64,000 nt of DNA, taken from contig JABFRN010000001.1 in assembly GCA_013141175.1 (NCBI GenBank), positions 1-64,000 of the forward strand, given 5' to 3'. Below, in pieces: positions 16,065 through 23,515 of the stretch (within the stretch, counting starts at the first letter, position 1; each line of letters begins with the position of its first letter). The position numbers and the translations under genes are program-made. The DNA comes from Lysobacter sp. GTDB lineage: Bacteria > Pseudomonadota > Gammaproteobacteria > Xanthomonadales > Xanthomonadaceae. The notes below the pieces were generated by a model, which ran no database searches, was not told the origin of the DNA, and saw only the letters and a program-made list of their open reading frames with translations.

Positions 16065-16412
16065 ATGAATTTCTCGGAAAACCTCCTGCACACGCTGATA
16101 GCTCAAGCTGAAGCTTCCGATATTGATGCGGTGTATACCGACGATAACAATGAATACATTGTTGAGAAGTTTTTTATAACTAATCATGGTGCTTTCAACT
16201 ACCGGCTGGCGATTAAAAGATTAGATAATGGGCTCATTCGGTCATGGCGCACTCTTCAAGACATAAAAAATAGCATTGTCGGAGAAGATGTAGTAGCAGT
16301 TGAAATCTATCCCCGAGAGTCAGATGTGACCGACACGGCAAATATTTACCATCTCTGGGTTTTCAAAGATGGACTTTCTCCAAACGTCGCCATAATTCCA
16401 CCACAGAAATGA
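16065..16412 (+). CDS. DUF7694-like protein, 115 aa
   Basis: Starts 37 bases inside the cassette. Residues ~48-100 (RLAIKRLDNG, IRSWRTLQDIKNSIVG, VAVEIYPRESDVTDTANIYH, LWVF) match, from memory, the conserved layout of a small family found in phages and plasmids (DUF7694: strand, RdWrdLQ.iKNei.G, vELyP.esrlvDtaN.yHLwv). Molecular role unknown. The ~55-residue N-terminal helix region is an addition. Confidence 0.7.
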   Translation: MNFSENLLHTLIAQAEASDIDAVYTDDNNEYIVEKFFITNHGAFNYRLAIKRLDNGLIRSWRTLQDIKNSIVGEDVVAVEIYPRESDVTDTANIYHLWVFKDGLSPNVAIIPPQK

Positions 16413-16422
16413 CACCATACGG

Positions 16423-16532
16423 GCCTAACAATTCGTTCAAGCCGACCCCGCATCGTGGCGTCGGCCACGTGCCTGCGCTACGCTAGCACGCGTCCGCCGC
16501 CCCGCTGCGGGGCGGCTTAACTCAGGCGTTAT
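16423..16532 (+). other. attC site 35 (type I, ends GTTAT)
   Basis: R'' GCCTAAC, R' GCGTTAT, next to a family B cassette. Confidence 0.95.
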
Positions 16533-16872
16533 GCGCGGTCTAGCAGCGTGTTGTGCGGGTTCACTGCAACTGCTGCTTCATCAGTCATCACGCTGTTCCG
16601 CAGCCAAGCAAAGCCCGCATTGGTCAGTTCAATGTTCGCGCCGCTCGCCTTCCGGCGAGACAGCGCTCCGGTTAGTTGTTCGCGCCGGATGGTACCCGCT
16701 TGATGAAACTGCTCGCACCGGAGAGTCTGCGCTCCGGATGGGCGGCGCCCTGGGCTTCGGTGGCCAGTCATGGCCGCCAACCATCCTTGCTCCATCCTGT
16801 GTTAACCGGCCCCCGATTGTCTGCGCCAACAAACCCTGGGGACACTCTCACTTCGCCGGGCTTCTGGTGGTC
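16533..16872 (+). repeat. family B cassette, copy 4
   Basis: Begins GTTATGCGCGG, exactly complementary to its GCATAAC end. Diverged from copies 1/3 by scattered substitutions, but the antisense frame (16529-16795, 88 codons, MTGHRSPGRRPSGAQT core) is intact. Confidence 0.85.
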
Positions 16873-16983
16873 GCATAACAGTTCGTCCAAGCCGACCCCA
16901 TGTCGTGGCGTCGGCTGCGTGCTTTACGCTACGCTTGCACCCATCCGCCGCCCCGCCAAGGGTCGGCTTAACTCAGGCGTTAG
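16873..16983 (+). other. attC site 36 (type I, GCATAAC start)
   Basis: R'' GCATAAC with AGTTCGTCC, R' GCGTTAG. Confidence 0.95.
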
Positions 16984-17010
16984 GCCTCACATCGTGTGGA
17001 GGATGGCCCC

Positions 17011-17418
17011 ATGAAGAAAGATCGCCCAGACGTTGACCGAGCAGGTCGAACCGCGCTCCATTACGCCGCCTTGAACGGAGACCTTGCAGAGACCGTTAGG
17101 TTACTTGCTTCTGGCTTAGATCCGCGGGCCACAGATGACAATGGTTTCACCCCGCTCCATTTCGCGACTCAATCCAGTTCAATTCCTGTAAGTGAAGCGC
17201 TGCTCTCAGCTGGTGCTGAGATCAACGCGGTCGATCGGAATGGCAACAGCCCTCTCTCAAATGCTGTTTTCTATTCCGGCGGAAAAGGTAGTCTTATCGC
17301 CCTACTCATCAATGCTGGCGCCGACCCTGATTTGAAGAATTTCCACGGCGTTTCACCGATCGGCCTTGCCCAGACCATGGCAAATCCAGATTTGATCAAG
17401 TTCTTTGATCCGGCGTAG
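17011..17418 (+). CDS. ankyrin-repeat protein, 135 aa
   Basis: The ATG at 17011 is chosen over an in-frame GTG at 16996 because GGAGGA lies 8 bases before it. Four ankyrin repeats fill the protein: AGRTALHYAALNGDLAETV, NGFTPLHFATQSS, NGNSPLSNAVFYSGG and a last partial one with GVSPIGLAQTM. No signal peptide, so a cytoplasmic protein-binding scaffold. Ankyrin proteins of this size are often paired with a partner gene; none is in this cassette. Confidence 0.85.
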   Translation: MKKDRPDVDRAGRTALHYAALNGDLAETVRLLASGLDPRATDDNGFTPLHFATQSSSIPVSEALLSAGAEINAVDRNGNSPLSNAVFYSGGKGSLIALLINAGADPDLKNFHGVSPIGLAQTMANPDLIKFFDPA

Positions 17419-17427
17419 TTGAGGACG

Positions 17428-17537
17428 GCCTAACAATTCGTTCAAGCCGACCCCGCATCGTGGCGTCGGCCACGTGCCTACGCTACGCTAGCACGCGTCC
17501 GCCACCCCGCTGCGGGGCGGCTTAACTCAGGCGTTAG
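17428..17537 (+). other. attC site 37 (type I)
   Basis: R'' GCCTAAC, R' GCGTTAG. Confidence 0.95.
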
Positions 17538-17542
17538 GCCCC

Positions 17543-17761
17543 ATGACCAAGCATCGACTACTGGCTGTGTTAATTGGATTTTTTTCTGCCGGATGGATAG
17601 CACCGCTTTGGTGTGGCGTTTATTTTCTTATGATGCACTGGCAAGCAGAAGCTCTGCCGTTACTTACTGGGCAACAAACAACATTCAGTTCATTTTCCTT
17701 AGTGGATGCTTCTCTTGAAAGCTTTGGCATTGCATTTATTTGGCTCTTTGCAGCCATTTAA
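17543..17761 (+). CDS. two-helix membrane protein, 72 aa
   Basis: Starts 6 bases inside the cassette. Two hydrophobic segments (LLAVLIGFFSAGWIAPLWCG and FGIAFIWLFAAI) separated by ~28 residues; the second runs to the stop, so the protein may be cut short. The next ~110 bases up to the attC are AT-rich and contain no gene; a stray CCTAACAAGAGTCAAAGC at 17808 resembles the left arm of a different attC and may mark an older cassette junction. Confidence 0.6.
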   Translation: MTKHRLLAVLIGFFSAGWIAPLWCGVYFLMMHWQAEALPLLTGQQTTFSSFSLVDASLESFGIAFIWLFAAI

Positions 17762-17870
17762 TTTTTCTCATATAAATGCCATATGAAAAATTCACGCAAA
17801 CATGTGTCCTAACAAGAGTCAAAGCATCTGAGAAAATGCTTGGTGAATCAGACCTAGAACCCCGGCTGGG

Positions 17871-17980
17871 GCCTAACAATTCGTTCAAGCCGACCCCGCA
17901 TCGTGGCGTCGGCCACGTGCCTACGCTACGCTAGCACGCGTCCGTCGCCCCGCTGCGGGGCGGCTTAACTCAGGCGTTAG
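17871..17980 (+). other. attC site 38 (type I)
   Basis: R'' GCCTAAC, R' GCGTTAG. Confidence 0.95.
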
Positions 17981-18307
17981 GCGGCAGAAAAACGTTCGTT
18001 TTCCGCCGCCGATTTGCTTGTCTGTCCAACTGTACCGCTCATTGCCGCGTCTTTGCCGTTTTCAACTGCTGCGCTCATTGCGCTCGGCAATCATGCATTG
18101 CTTCGGTACGTTTGCGGGGCGCGCTCAAACTTCGCATGCGTTACGTTCGCCGGCATCGGAAACGCTGATTGGGTTTCAGTGAGTTTCTCGGCTCCAGATA
18201 CAGTCGCTTAGGAGACATCGAGGAAAGTTCTCAGGGCGCGCTCGGGCCTCACCGCTTCGGCTTTCGGAAGCATTGGCCGGGCTCATGTCGCGCCGGCATC
18301 CTCCGCC
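17981..18307 (+). repeat. family A non-coding cassette, copy 14 (subtype A2)
   Basis: About 327 bp with the A2 5' half (AAAAACGTTCGTTTTCCGCCGC) and shared 3' blocks; more diverged than copies 7 and 8. Confidence 0.8.
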
Positions 18308-18418
18308 GCCTAACAATTCGTTCAAGCCGACCCCGTGTCGTGGCGTCGGCCACGTGCTATGCGCTACGCTTGCACGCGTCCGCCGCTCCGCCACAGGGCG
18401 GCTTAACTCAAGCGTTAG
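18308..18418 (+). other. attC site 39 (type I)
   Basis: R'' GCCTAAC, R' AGCGTTAG (CTCAAGCGTTAG end, shared with the next two sites). Confidence 0.95.
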
Positions 18419-18723
18419 GCGGCAGAAAAGCGTTCTGCAATTGTGTTGCTCGCAAACTTAATTTCCTGGCTTCGGCTAGCGTTGCTCTTCGGCCAGGTTC
18501 TTGGCACGCTGCTTCTTCGGTCAAGTCCGTGTGGCGCGCTCACACTACGCATGCGTTGCGTTGGCCGGCTTCGGAAACGGTGATTGGTGTCGTCATGTTC
18601 TCCGCTGCTGATGCAGTCGCTTCGGTAACGTCTGGGGGAGAGTTCTCGGATCCGCGCTCGGGCTTTCCCGCTTCGGCTTTCGGCAAGTGCATCCGGGCTC
18701 GGTGCGCATCAGCATCCCCCGCC
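18419..18723 (+). repeat. family A non-coding cassette, copy 15
   Basis: About 305 bp with the A1 start (GCAGAAAAGCGTTCTGCAATTG) and TTTCGGCAAG end; the stem block is altered (CTGGGGGAGAGTTCTCGG). Confidence 0.8.
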
Positions 18724-18834
18724 ACCTAACAATTCGTTCAAGCCGACCCCGTGTCGTGGCGACGGCCACGTGCTATACGCTACGCTTGCACATGTCCGCC
18801 GCCCCGCCACAGGGCGGCTTAACTCAAGCGTTAG
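18724..18834 (+). other. attC site 40 (type I)
   Basis: R'' ACCTAAC, CTCAAGCGTTAG end. Confidence 0.95.
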
Positions 18835-18849
18835 ACCGACAGGATTGCC

Positions 18850-19242
18850 ATGCACACATCTGCACGTTTGTACATCACTGTGATTCTCAGCATATTGGCC
18901 ACTTTTGCAATTGCGGCTGATGGTGATTTTCAGAGAAATGTGAATAAGGCTCAAGCTAATGGTCGTACCCAGGCAGGCGCGACATACGACGCGACACTTG
19001 GAAAAATGCTGCAAAATAACGCCAAGTTTGAGTCCGGCATGACCGATTGCTTGACAAAGAATCCCGGCACTCAATCAGTTCGTGGCTATTTTCACTTCAT
19101 ATCTGCAACTAAATATCAGGTGGTTCTTGAGCCTCAAAATGATTTTTCGGCTTGCCTCGCCAATGCCTTGGAGGGTCTTAATTTACCTGAGCCCCCAAGC
19201 ATCCCTTACTTCAACAGCTTTTCGTTTTCAACTGTCCCGTGA
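18850..19242 (+). CDS. secreted protein, 130 aa
   Basis: ATG preceded by ACAGGATTGCC. Signal peptide MHTSARLYITVILSILATFAIAA with probable cleavage after IAA or ADG. The mature ~107 residues include DFQRNVNKAQANGRTQAG, two Cys (TDCLTK, SACLAN) that could pair, and a Pro-rich end. Periplasmic protein of unknown family. Confidence 0.75.
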   Translation: MHTSARLYITVILSILATFAIAADGDFQRNVNKAQANGRTQAGATYDATLGKMLQNNAKFESGMTDCLTKNPGTQSVRGYFHFISATKYQVVLEPQNDFSACLANALEGLNLPEPPSIPYFNSFSFSTVP

Positions 19243-19246
19243 GTCG

Positions 19247-19357
19247 GTCTAACAATTCGTTCAAGCCGACCCCGTGTCGTGGCGTCGGCCGTGTGCTTTG
19301 CGCTACGCTTGCACACGTCCGCCGCCCCGCCACAGGGCGGCTTAACTCAAGCGTTAG
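19247..19357 (+). other. attC site 41 (type I)
   Basis: R'' GTCTAAC, CTCAAGCGTTAG end. Confidence 0.95.
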
Positions 19358-19375
19358 ATTTGCTAGGAGGCAACT

Positions 19376-19861
19376 GTGTCAACATTGAGCAATAAAGACC
19401 AAGCAGCACTGGCATCCCGCGGAATCTTCGTTACCACCAGATTATCCGAATCCGAAATCGGACTAACTCCCGTTGGCATTTCCTGGCTATTAAACTACCT
19501 TCACTCATCAGGAAAAATCGGCTCAAGCCTCAATCTCAAGCTCCTGAAAGATGTTGCCAAATTTCAGGCAATGAAAAACGCCTGGCGCGAGCTACGATTT
19601 ATGGCGGTTCCGATACCTGTGTACAGCACAAACTACTTTCAACTGACTTTCTATCTTGAAGGCTCACCACCAAGAGCATTTCTGGCATTTTCTCCCAGCA
19701 TTTCGTCAATTCCGGAGATCTTCGATGTTCCACACATGCAGGAAGGCGTGTTCAAAACTCGCAACGACCAGATAGTACAAATTATGTTCTCCGCGATCGA
19801 GGTCGAGCAGTTGTCAAAAGGCAATCGTCTCGCTGCCGACGTCAGTGGGCAGCAAATCTAA
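19376..19861 (+). CDS. hypothetical protein, 161 aa
   Basis: GTG start at 19376 supported by AGGAGG 5 bases upstream, one of the best ribosome sites in the array. Soluble alpha/beta protein without signal peptide: a helical N-terminal third (TLSNKDQAALASRGIFVTT) and a strand-rich middle (YFQLTFYLEG). Family not recognised. Stop is the TAA of the attC (R'' ATCTAAC). Confidence 0.75.
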   Translation: MSTLSNKDQAALASRGIFVTTRLSESEIGLTPVGISWLLNYLHSSGKIGSSLNLKLLKDVAKFQAMKNAWRELRFMAVPIPVYSTNYFQLTFYLEGSPPRAFLAFSPSISSIPEIFDVPHMQEGVFKTRNDQIVQIMFSAIEVEQLSKGNRLAADVSGQQI

Positions 19862-19966
19862 CAATTCGTTCAAGCCGACCCCGCATCGTGGCGTCGGCCA
19901 CGTGCTTTACGCTACGCTAGCACGCGTCCGCCACCCCGCTGCGGGGCGGCTTAACTCAGGCGTTAG
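19856..19966 (+). other. attC site 42 (type I)
   Basis: R'' ATCTAAC, which matches the GTTAGAT start of its own cassette; R' GCGTTAG. Confidence 0.95.
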
Positions 19967-19985
19967 CCCTTACCAGAAGTTACTC

Positions 19986-20657
19986 ATGGCCCAAGAACTG
20001 ATCAAGCTTCCAACTGACCAACTACTTACAAAATTCGGCTCCGGCGGTCACAAACCCGGATCAGGAAGTGCTGCGGCGTTGCTTGGTCTTGTCGCCTGCA
20101 AGCTGACTCAGACTGTTGTGTCTTTGTCAGCTGGCAGGGATCAGTATCAAGGTGTTGAGGCTCAGTTAACTCTGGCAAACCAAGACGTTCTTGACGGTAT
20201 AGAACCCGTACTGTTGGCTGCCGTGCAAGAAGATTCAGAACAATTCGACCGGGTGATACAGGCACGTCGTCTAAGAGATGCAGAAGCAGACAAAGCAAAG
20301 AAGAGGCAACTTTCTGAAAAGGCATTAAGCGAGCTAAGGGATGCAACTGAAATTCCAATTCGCATTGCTGAGACATGCCTGCATCTTGCAGAAAAAGCTA
20401 TCGTTGTTTTTGATCTTGGGTTCAAAGCTGCACGAGGCGATTCAGGCGTAGCCATAAGTTCAGCTCTTGCGGGTTCTTCTGGCGCAATCTCCATAATTTA
20501 TCTCAATCTAACAAGTTTCAAAGGCGGTGAATGGGCTATTCAGACCAGAAAAAAAGCTGACGATCTATCTCAGAGAACTCAAGCTTTGCAGCTACAGCTG
20601 CTGGAACGAATAACTCGCCTCCAACAAGAGGTGATACTACGCGAGGGTCAGGGCTAA
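19986..20657 (+). CDS. formiminotransferase-cyclodeaminase (FTCD-C) like protein, 223 aa
   Basis: Start at 19986; the frame upstream is attC. Residues ~14-40 (KFGSGGHKPGSGSAAALLGL then ACKLTQTVVSLS) match the conserved N-terminal signature of the cyclodeaminase/methenyl-THF cyclohydrolase family (SGSPtPGGGSaaAlagalaaaL), and the remainder is an all-helical bundle of the expected ~200-aa length (ETCLHLAEKAIVVFDLG). Family enzymes act on formimino- or methenyl-tetrahydrofolate. Whether this one is catalytic is unsure, since the Gly-rich loop reads KPGSGS. Stop is the TAA of the attC. Confidence 0.7.
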   Translation: MAQELIKLPTDQLLTKFGSGGHKPGSGSAAALLGLVACKLTQTVVSLSAGRDQYQGVEAQLTLANQDVLDGIEPVLLAAVQEDSEQFDRVIQARRLRDAEADKAKKRQLSEKALSELRDATEIPIRIAETCLHLAEKAIVVFDLGFKAARGDSGVAISSALAGSSGAISIIYLNLTSFKGGEWAIQTRKKADDLSQRTQALQLQLLERITRLQQEVILREGQG

Positions 20658-20761
20658 CAATTCGTTCAAGCCGACCCCGCATCGTGGCGTCGGCCACGTG
20701 CCTGCGCTACGCTAGCACGCGTCCGCCACCCCGCTGCGGGGCGGCTTAACTCAGGCGTTAG
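20653..20761 (+). other. attC site 43 (type I)
   Basis: R'' GCTAAC, R' GCGTTAG. Confidence 0.95.
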
Positions 20762-20766
20762 GCCTC

Positions 20767-21282
20767 ATGACAAAGATTTTCAAGGCTCACTTAGCAGTAC
20801 TGATAATTGCTCTTGCAAGTTGCGCATCTGTTCAGGTATCTCCTCCTCGGGCAGGCTCTTGGACTGATCTGTGCTACACAGACTTTGATCGTGATGTTTC
20901 GGAAACAGTTGGGGAACCTGTTGTTGACTGCGGTTTCTTGTCGGCCATCTCTTCAAAGACTGATCGTTCTGCCACAAAAGCCTGCGCTAGAGATGCAGTA
21001 AATAACGGCAAACCATTTAAATTCGGATATAGCAGCTTTGGCTACGACTCTGCTTTTTGTGATGTTGCACTACGGCGAGCTGATGGACAGCTTATTTCAT
21101 TCTTTTTCGACTCAGACGTGACCGGCCAATTCGGCACTAACGGCAACAACTCCACTGTGTGGACATCGCGCTGCTCGGCTATTGAGTTCAAGCCCGGCAC
21201 TATAGGCCACGGCAGCTTTTTCGACATGCAAGGATGCGTAGAGGCGCCTGAGATATTTTCTGGCTTGTCTAGTCGGAAATGA
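20767..21282 (+). CDS. putative lipoprotein, 171 aa
   Basis: Starts 6 bases inside the cassette. Signal peptide with lipobox LASC (Cys ~19). Mature part has several Cys (LCYTD, VDCGF, KACARD, FCDV, SRCSA, QGCVE), suggesting disulfides in the periplasm, and patterned strands (PFKFGYSSFGYD, LISFFFDSDVTG). Unknown family. Ends GTTAGGCCTCAT/ATGAGGCCTAAC complementary over 12 bases. Confidence 0.75.
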   Translation: MTKIFKAHLAVLIIALASCASVQVSPPRAGSWTDLCYTDFDRDVSETVGEPVVDCGFLSAISSKTDRSATKACARDAVNNGKPFKFGYSSFGYDSAFCDVALRRADGQLISFFFDSDVTGQFGTNGNNSTVWTSRCSAIEFKPGTIGHGSFFDMQGCVEAPEIFSGLSSRK

Positions 21283-21283
21283 G

Positions 21284-21393
21284 GCCTAACAATTCGTTCA
21301 AGCCGACCCCGCATCGTGGCGGCAACAGCGTGCTTTGCGCTACGCTGCACGCTGTTGCCGCCCCGCTGCGGGGCGGCTTAACTCAGGCGTTAG
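21284..21393 (+). other. attC site 44 (type I, re-paired arm)
   Basis: R'' GCCTAAC, R' GCGTTAG. The central arm is GGCGGCAACAGCGTGC on the left and GCACGCTGTTGCCGCC on the right, a perfect 16-bp pairing that differs from the common sequence on both sides. Confidence 0.95.
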
Positions 21394-21398
21394 CGCCC

Positions 21399-21773
21399 AT
21401 GAAGTACGTATTCGCAACTTGGGGTTTGATCATCTCTGCGCTGCTAGCCAACCCGGTTAGTGCCTGCATACCCATCCCGCCAAATCCAAACGAAGATGCT
21501 GCAGCGGATGCTGTCTTCTTCGGCGTTGTCGTTGCCATACGCCAACTGCCCTCCGAAGGACCACTCATTGAGTCCGCTTTAACTATCGAAAAATCCAAAT
21601 TACTGAAGGGTTCTGCGCCACCCAATATTGAAGTAACACCTCGCTGCGGTGACTACTACCCAAGCCTCAATGAGCGGGTAATTGTGGTTCGCCTCGACAA
21701 CTACGACATTGTTCGCCGTGCCGGAGGCCAATACGAGCGTCTTCTGCTTTCCGCACTCGGGCATGGGCGCTAA
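21399..21773 (+). CDS. secreted protein with NTR/TIMP-like layout, 124 aa
   Basis: Starts 6 bases inside the cassette. Signal peptide MKYVFATWGLIISALLANPVSA with cleavage just before Cys-23. The mature protein begins with Cys, then DAVFFGVVVAIR, then STKLLKG-like turn (KSKLLKGSAPPNIEVTPRCG) and YYPSLNERVIVV. A Cys at the mature N-terminus, an A-D-x-V-F-x-G strand and a later C-G pair are the layout of bacterial netrin/TIMP-like proteins. This is a pattern-based suggestion. Stop is the TAA of the attC. Confidence 0.65.
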   Translation: MKYVFATWGLIISALLANPVSACIPIPPNPNEDAAADAVFFGVVVAIRQLPSEGPLIESALTIEKSKLLKGSAPPNIEVTPRCGDYYPSLNERVIVVRLDNYDIVRRAGGQYERLLLSALGHGR

Positions 21774-21877
21774 CAATTCGTTCAAGCCGACCCCGCATCG
21801 TGGCGTCGGCCACGTGCCTGCGCTACGCTAGCACGCGTCCGCCGCCCCGCCACAGGGCGGCTTAACTCAGGCGTTAG
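21769..21877 (+). other. attC site 45 (type I)
   Basis: R'' GCTAAC, R' GCGTTAG. Confidence 0.95.
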
Positions 21878-21884
21878 GGCCCGC

Positions 21885-22325
21885 ATGGCAAAGAATCGTG
21901 ATCTGAAAGGAATTGCCTGTGGCGTTGCCGAGAGTTTCATTAGCCGCAACAACGATATTCCGGGTTATTGAGGCATAGGCATGCTCTACAAAGAATCTAT
22001 TGAACACTCCGTAACGGTCATTGAGCTTGATCTCATCACAGGTCAATCTCTGCCGGATGCTCCAGCCTCACAAGCTGCCGTTTCGCATTACTCCACGTAC
22101 ATTACTAAACGACTCGCTGGCCAGCAGATTCTCGCTGGTAGAATTACGCTTGAGTTCGGCACTTTTGGCAAAGCAATACAACCTTGGACGTTCTCCTACG
22201 GCGACCCATTCGCCTGCACCGTACTGCTCACTTCCTCAGCCGGGCGGACATATGTTTGCTGCAGGGGCGGTCGTAGCAGGCCACATTCAAGTATTGAGTC
22301 TCGCAGGTATCAGGGCGGGCCCTAA
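21885..22325 (+). pseudogene. cassette gene interrupted by in-frame TGA
   Basis: One reading frame runs from the ATG 8 bases inside the cassette to the attC TAA and is broken only by a TGA at 21969-21971. Before it: MAKNRDLKGIACGVAESFIS then RNNDIPGY; after it: GIGMLYKESIEHSVTVIELD and ~95 further residues. From memory, related small proteins read SRNND-x-x-GYWGIGKLY, so the TGA appears to replace a TGG Trp codon. The downstream part could still be translated from the ATG at 21981. Function of the family unknown. Confidence 0.65.
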
Positions 22326-22429
22326 CAATTCGTTCAAGCCGACCCCGCATCGTGGCGCCGGCCACGTGCCTACGCTACTCTAGCACGCGTCCGCCGCCCC
22401 GCCACGGGGCGGCTTAACTCAGGCGTTAG
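22320..22429 (+). other. attC site 46 (type I)
   Basis: R'' CCCTAAC, R' GCGTTAG. Confidence 0.95.
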
Positions 22430-22437
22430 GTGCCACA

Positions 22438-22815
22438 ATGAACGCATACCTGATCGGCATTGGTATAGCGTGCCTAGCATCGGCAGTTTTCTTGCTGTGC
22501 AGGCGCCTCCTTGTCTTATTTGTTGGAGTGTCCGTGACCGGACACGTGATGGGGCACGAGGCACGTACGGATGATGGCTCTGTTTCTTACCTGCCAATCG
22601 TTGAGTTCAAGGACTCATGGGGCGTCGCACATCGGTTCACCTCGGTTGCAGGGCGCTCTACGCGCCATCCACTGCAAGGGACAAATGTAGTTGTACGCTA
22701 CCTCCCCGCCCACCCCAAGATTGCATTCATTCAATCGTTTCTTCACATGTGGGCCGCGCCATTGGTTTTAGTCGTGCTTGGATTAGCCGCGTTATACGTC
22801 TTCGCACAAAGGTAG
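22438..22815 (+). CDS. DUF3592-like membrane protein, 125 aa
   Basis: Starts 9 bases inside the cassette. Two membrane helices flank a periplasmic or cytoplasmic strand domain: residues ~4-32 (IGIGIACLASAVFLLCRRLL) and ~103-123 (AAPLVLVVLGLAALYVFA). The middle (SVSYLPIVEFKDSWGVAHRF, TSVAG, then NVVVRYLPAHPKIAFI) matches the usual DUF3592 pattern of Y-x-P-V-V-x-Y, G...F, and V-x-Y-x-P-x-x-P-x-x-A. Complete by length. Role unknown. Confidence 0.8.
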   Translation: MNAYLIGIGIACLASAVFLLCRRLLVLFVGVSVTGHVMGHEARTDDGSVSYLPIVEFKDSWGVAHRFTSVAGRSTRHPLQGTNVVVRYLPAHPKIAFIQSFLHMWAAPLVLVVLGLAALYVFAQR

Positions 22816-22824
22816 CTGGGTGGC

Positions 22825-22934
22825 ACCTAACAATTCGTTCAAGCCGACCCCGCATCGTGGCGTCGGCCACGTGCCTACGCTACGCTAGCACGCGTCCGTC
22901 ACCCCGCTGTGGGGCGGCTTAACTCAGGCGTTAG
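22825..22934 (+). other. attC site 47 (type I)
   Basis: R'' ACCTAAC, R' GCGTTAG. Confidence 0.95.
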
Positions 22935-22978
22935 GCGCTAAACGAATTTTCTCGTGGCTCAATAATCTGGAAAATGAA

Positions 22979-23317
22979 GTGCAATCGCTTTCTCGAAACG
23001 ACTTGCTTAACGAGGGGCTATATCTCGCCATGGAGTGGGGAGAGGATTGGTTAAAACCCATCCAGGAGCGTCTAGCTGTCCGCCATCCCGCACTCTCAAA
23101 AGAAGATCTAGATAAGATCAACGCTATTTCTCAAGAGGCAATGCGTTTCGGACACGGGGCTGTGTATGACCTCGCTTTAAAGTCTGGAGATGAAACAAGT
23201 TATGGAGACTTTGAGCCAGCAATGATTGCCCAATATCCTTGGGTTGACGCAAAGAACCTCTCGCGCCTTTTCAGTCAGGGCATGTACTACGCTTGGAAAG
23301 ATACAGGCCTAAGGTGA
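22979..23317 (+). CDS. hypothetical protein, 112 aa, 5' end uncertain
   Basis: Annotated from an in-frame GTG at 22979. The same frame is open back to the cassette boundary and encodes KRIFSWLNNLENE upstream, which reads like genuine helical protein, but has no ATG/GTG/TTG. Either translation starts at an unusual codon (ATT at 22946) or the start codon was lost when the cassette formed. The protein is helical and acidic, with LAMEWGEDWLKPIQERL, YPWVDAKNLSRLFSQG and MYYAWKD. I recall unnamed relatives but no domain name. Confidence 0.65.
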   Translation: MQSLSRNDLLNEGLYLAMEWGEDWLKPIQERLAVRHPALSKEDLDKINAISQEAMRFGHGAVYDLALKSGDETSYGDFEPAMIAQYPWVDAKNLSRLFSQGMYYAWKDTGLR

Positions 23318-23320
23318 CGC

Positions 23321-23376
23321 GCCTAACAATTCGTTCAAGCCGACCCCATGTCGTGGCGGCTTAACTCAGGCGTTAG
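23321..23376 (+). other. attC site 48, shortened
   Basis: Only 56 bp: R'' GCCTAAC and left arm join directly to GGCGGCTTAACTCAGGCGTTAG, so the whole central variable arm is deleted while both boxes remain. Confidence 0.9.
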
Positions 23377-23398
23377 GCCTGAAGCTTCCGCTGACCGC

Positions 23399-23428
23399 TT
23401 GATAATGATATTAACGTTACCCTTATAG
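23399..23428 (+). promoter_or_regulatory. possible cassette promoter
   Basis: TTGATA (23399-23404), 18 bases, TTATAG (23423-23428), in an AT-rich leader upstream of the 105-aa gene. This cassette has 139 bases before its start codon, far more than most coding cassettes here. Confidence 0.4.
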
Positions 23429-23435
23429 CGCGATA

Positions 23436-23454
23436 ATCACATTAAATATGTGAT
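23436..23454 (+). promoter_or_regulatory. inverted repeat, possible operator
   Basis: ATCACAT-TAAAT-ATGTGAT, perfect 7-base arms with a 5-base spacer, lying just downstream of the putative -10 where a repressor would block transcription. Flanking GCGCGAT and CGCGC extend the symmetry imperfectly. Confidence 0.45.
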
Positions 23455-23515
23455 CGCGCCTCTGCGGCCAATTTTCTCATATCATCAGGAACAGACTTAA
23501 GACTAGGGAGACATC

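Noticed and set aside
2302-16878. Many 60-140 codon plus-strand frames containing NSFKPTP, RRPATGRLNSGV or AAPPRGGLTQAL.
   Set aside because: These are translations of the attC repeat in its three frames.
17808-17826. CCTAACAAGAGTCAAAGC as a further attC left arm.
   Set aside because: No matching right arm or R' box follows before the next full attC, so it is noted only as a possible relic.
21969-21971. Reading TGA as selenocysteine.
   Set aside because: No SECIS-like hairpin is evident and Trp is the likely ancestral residue.
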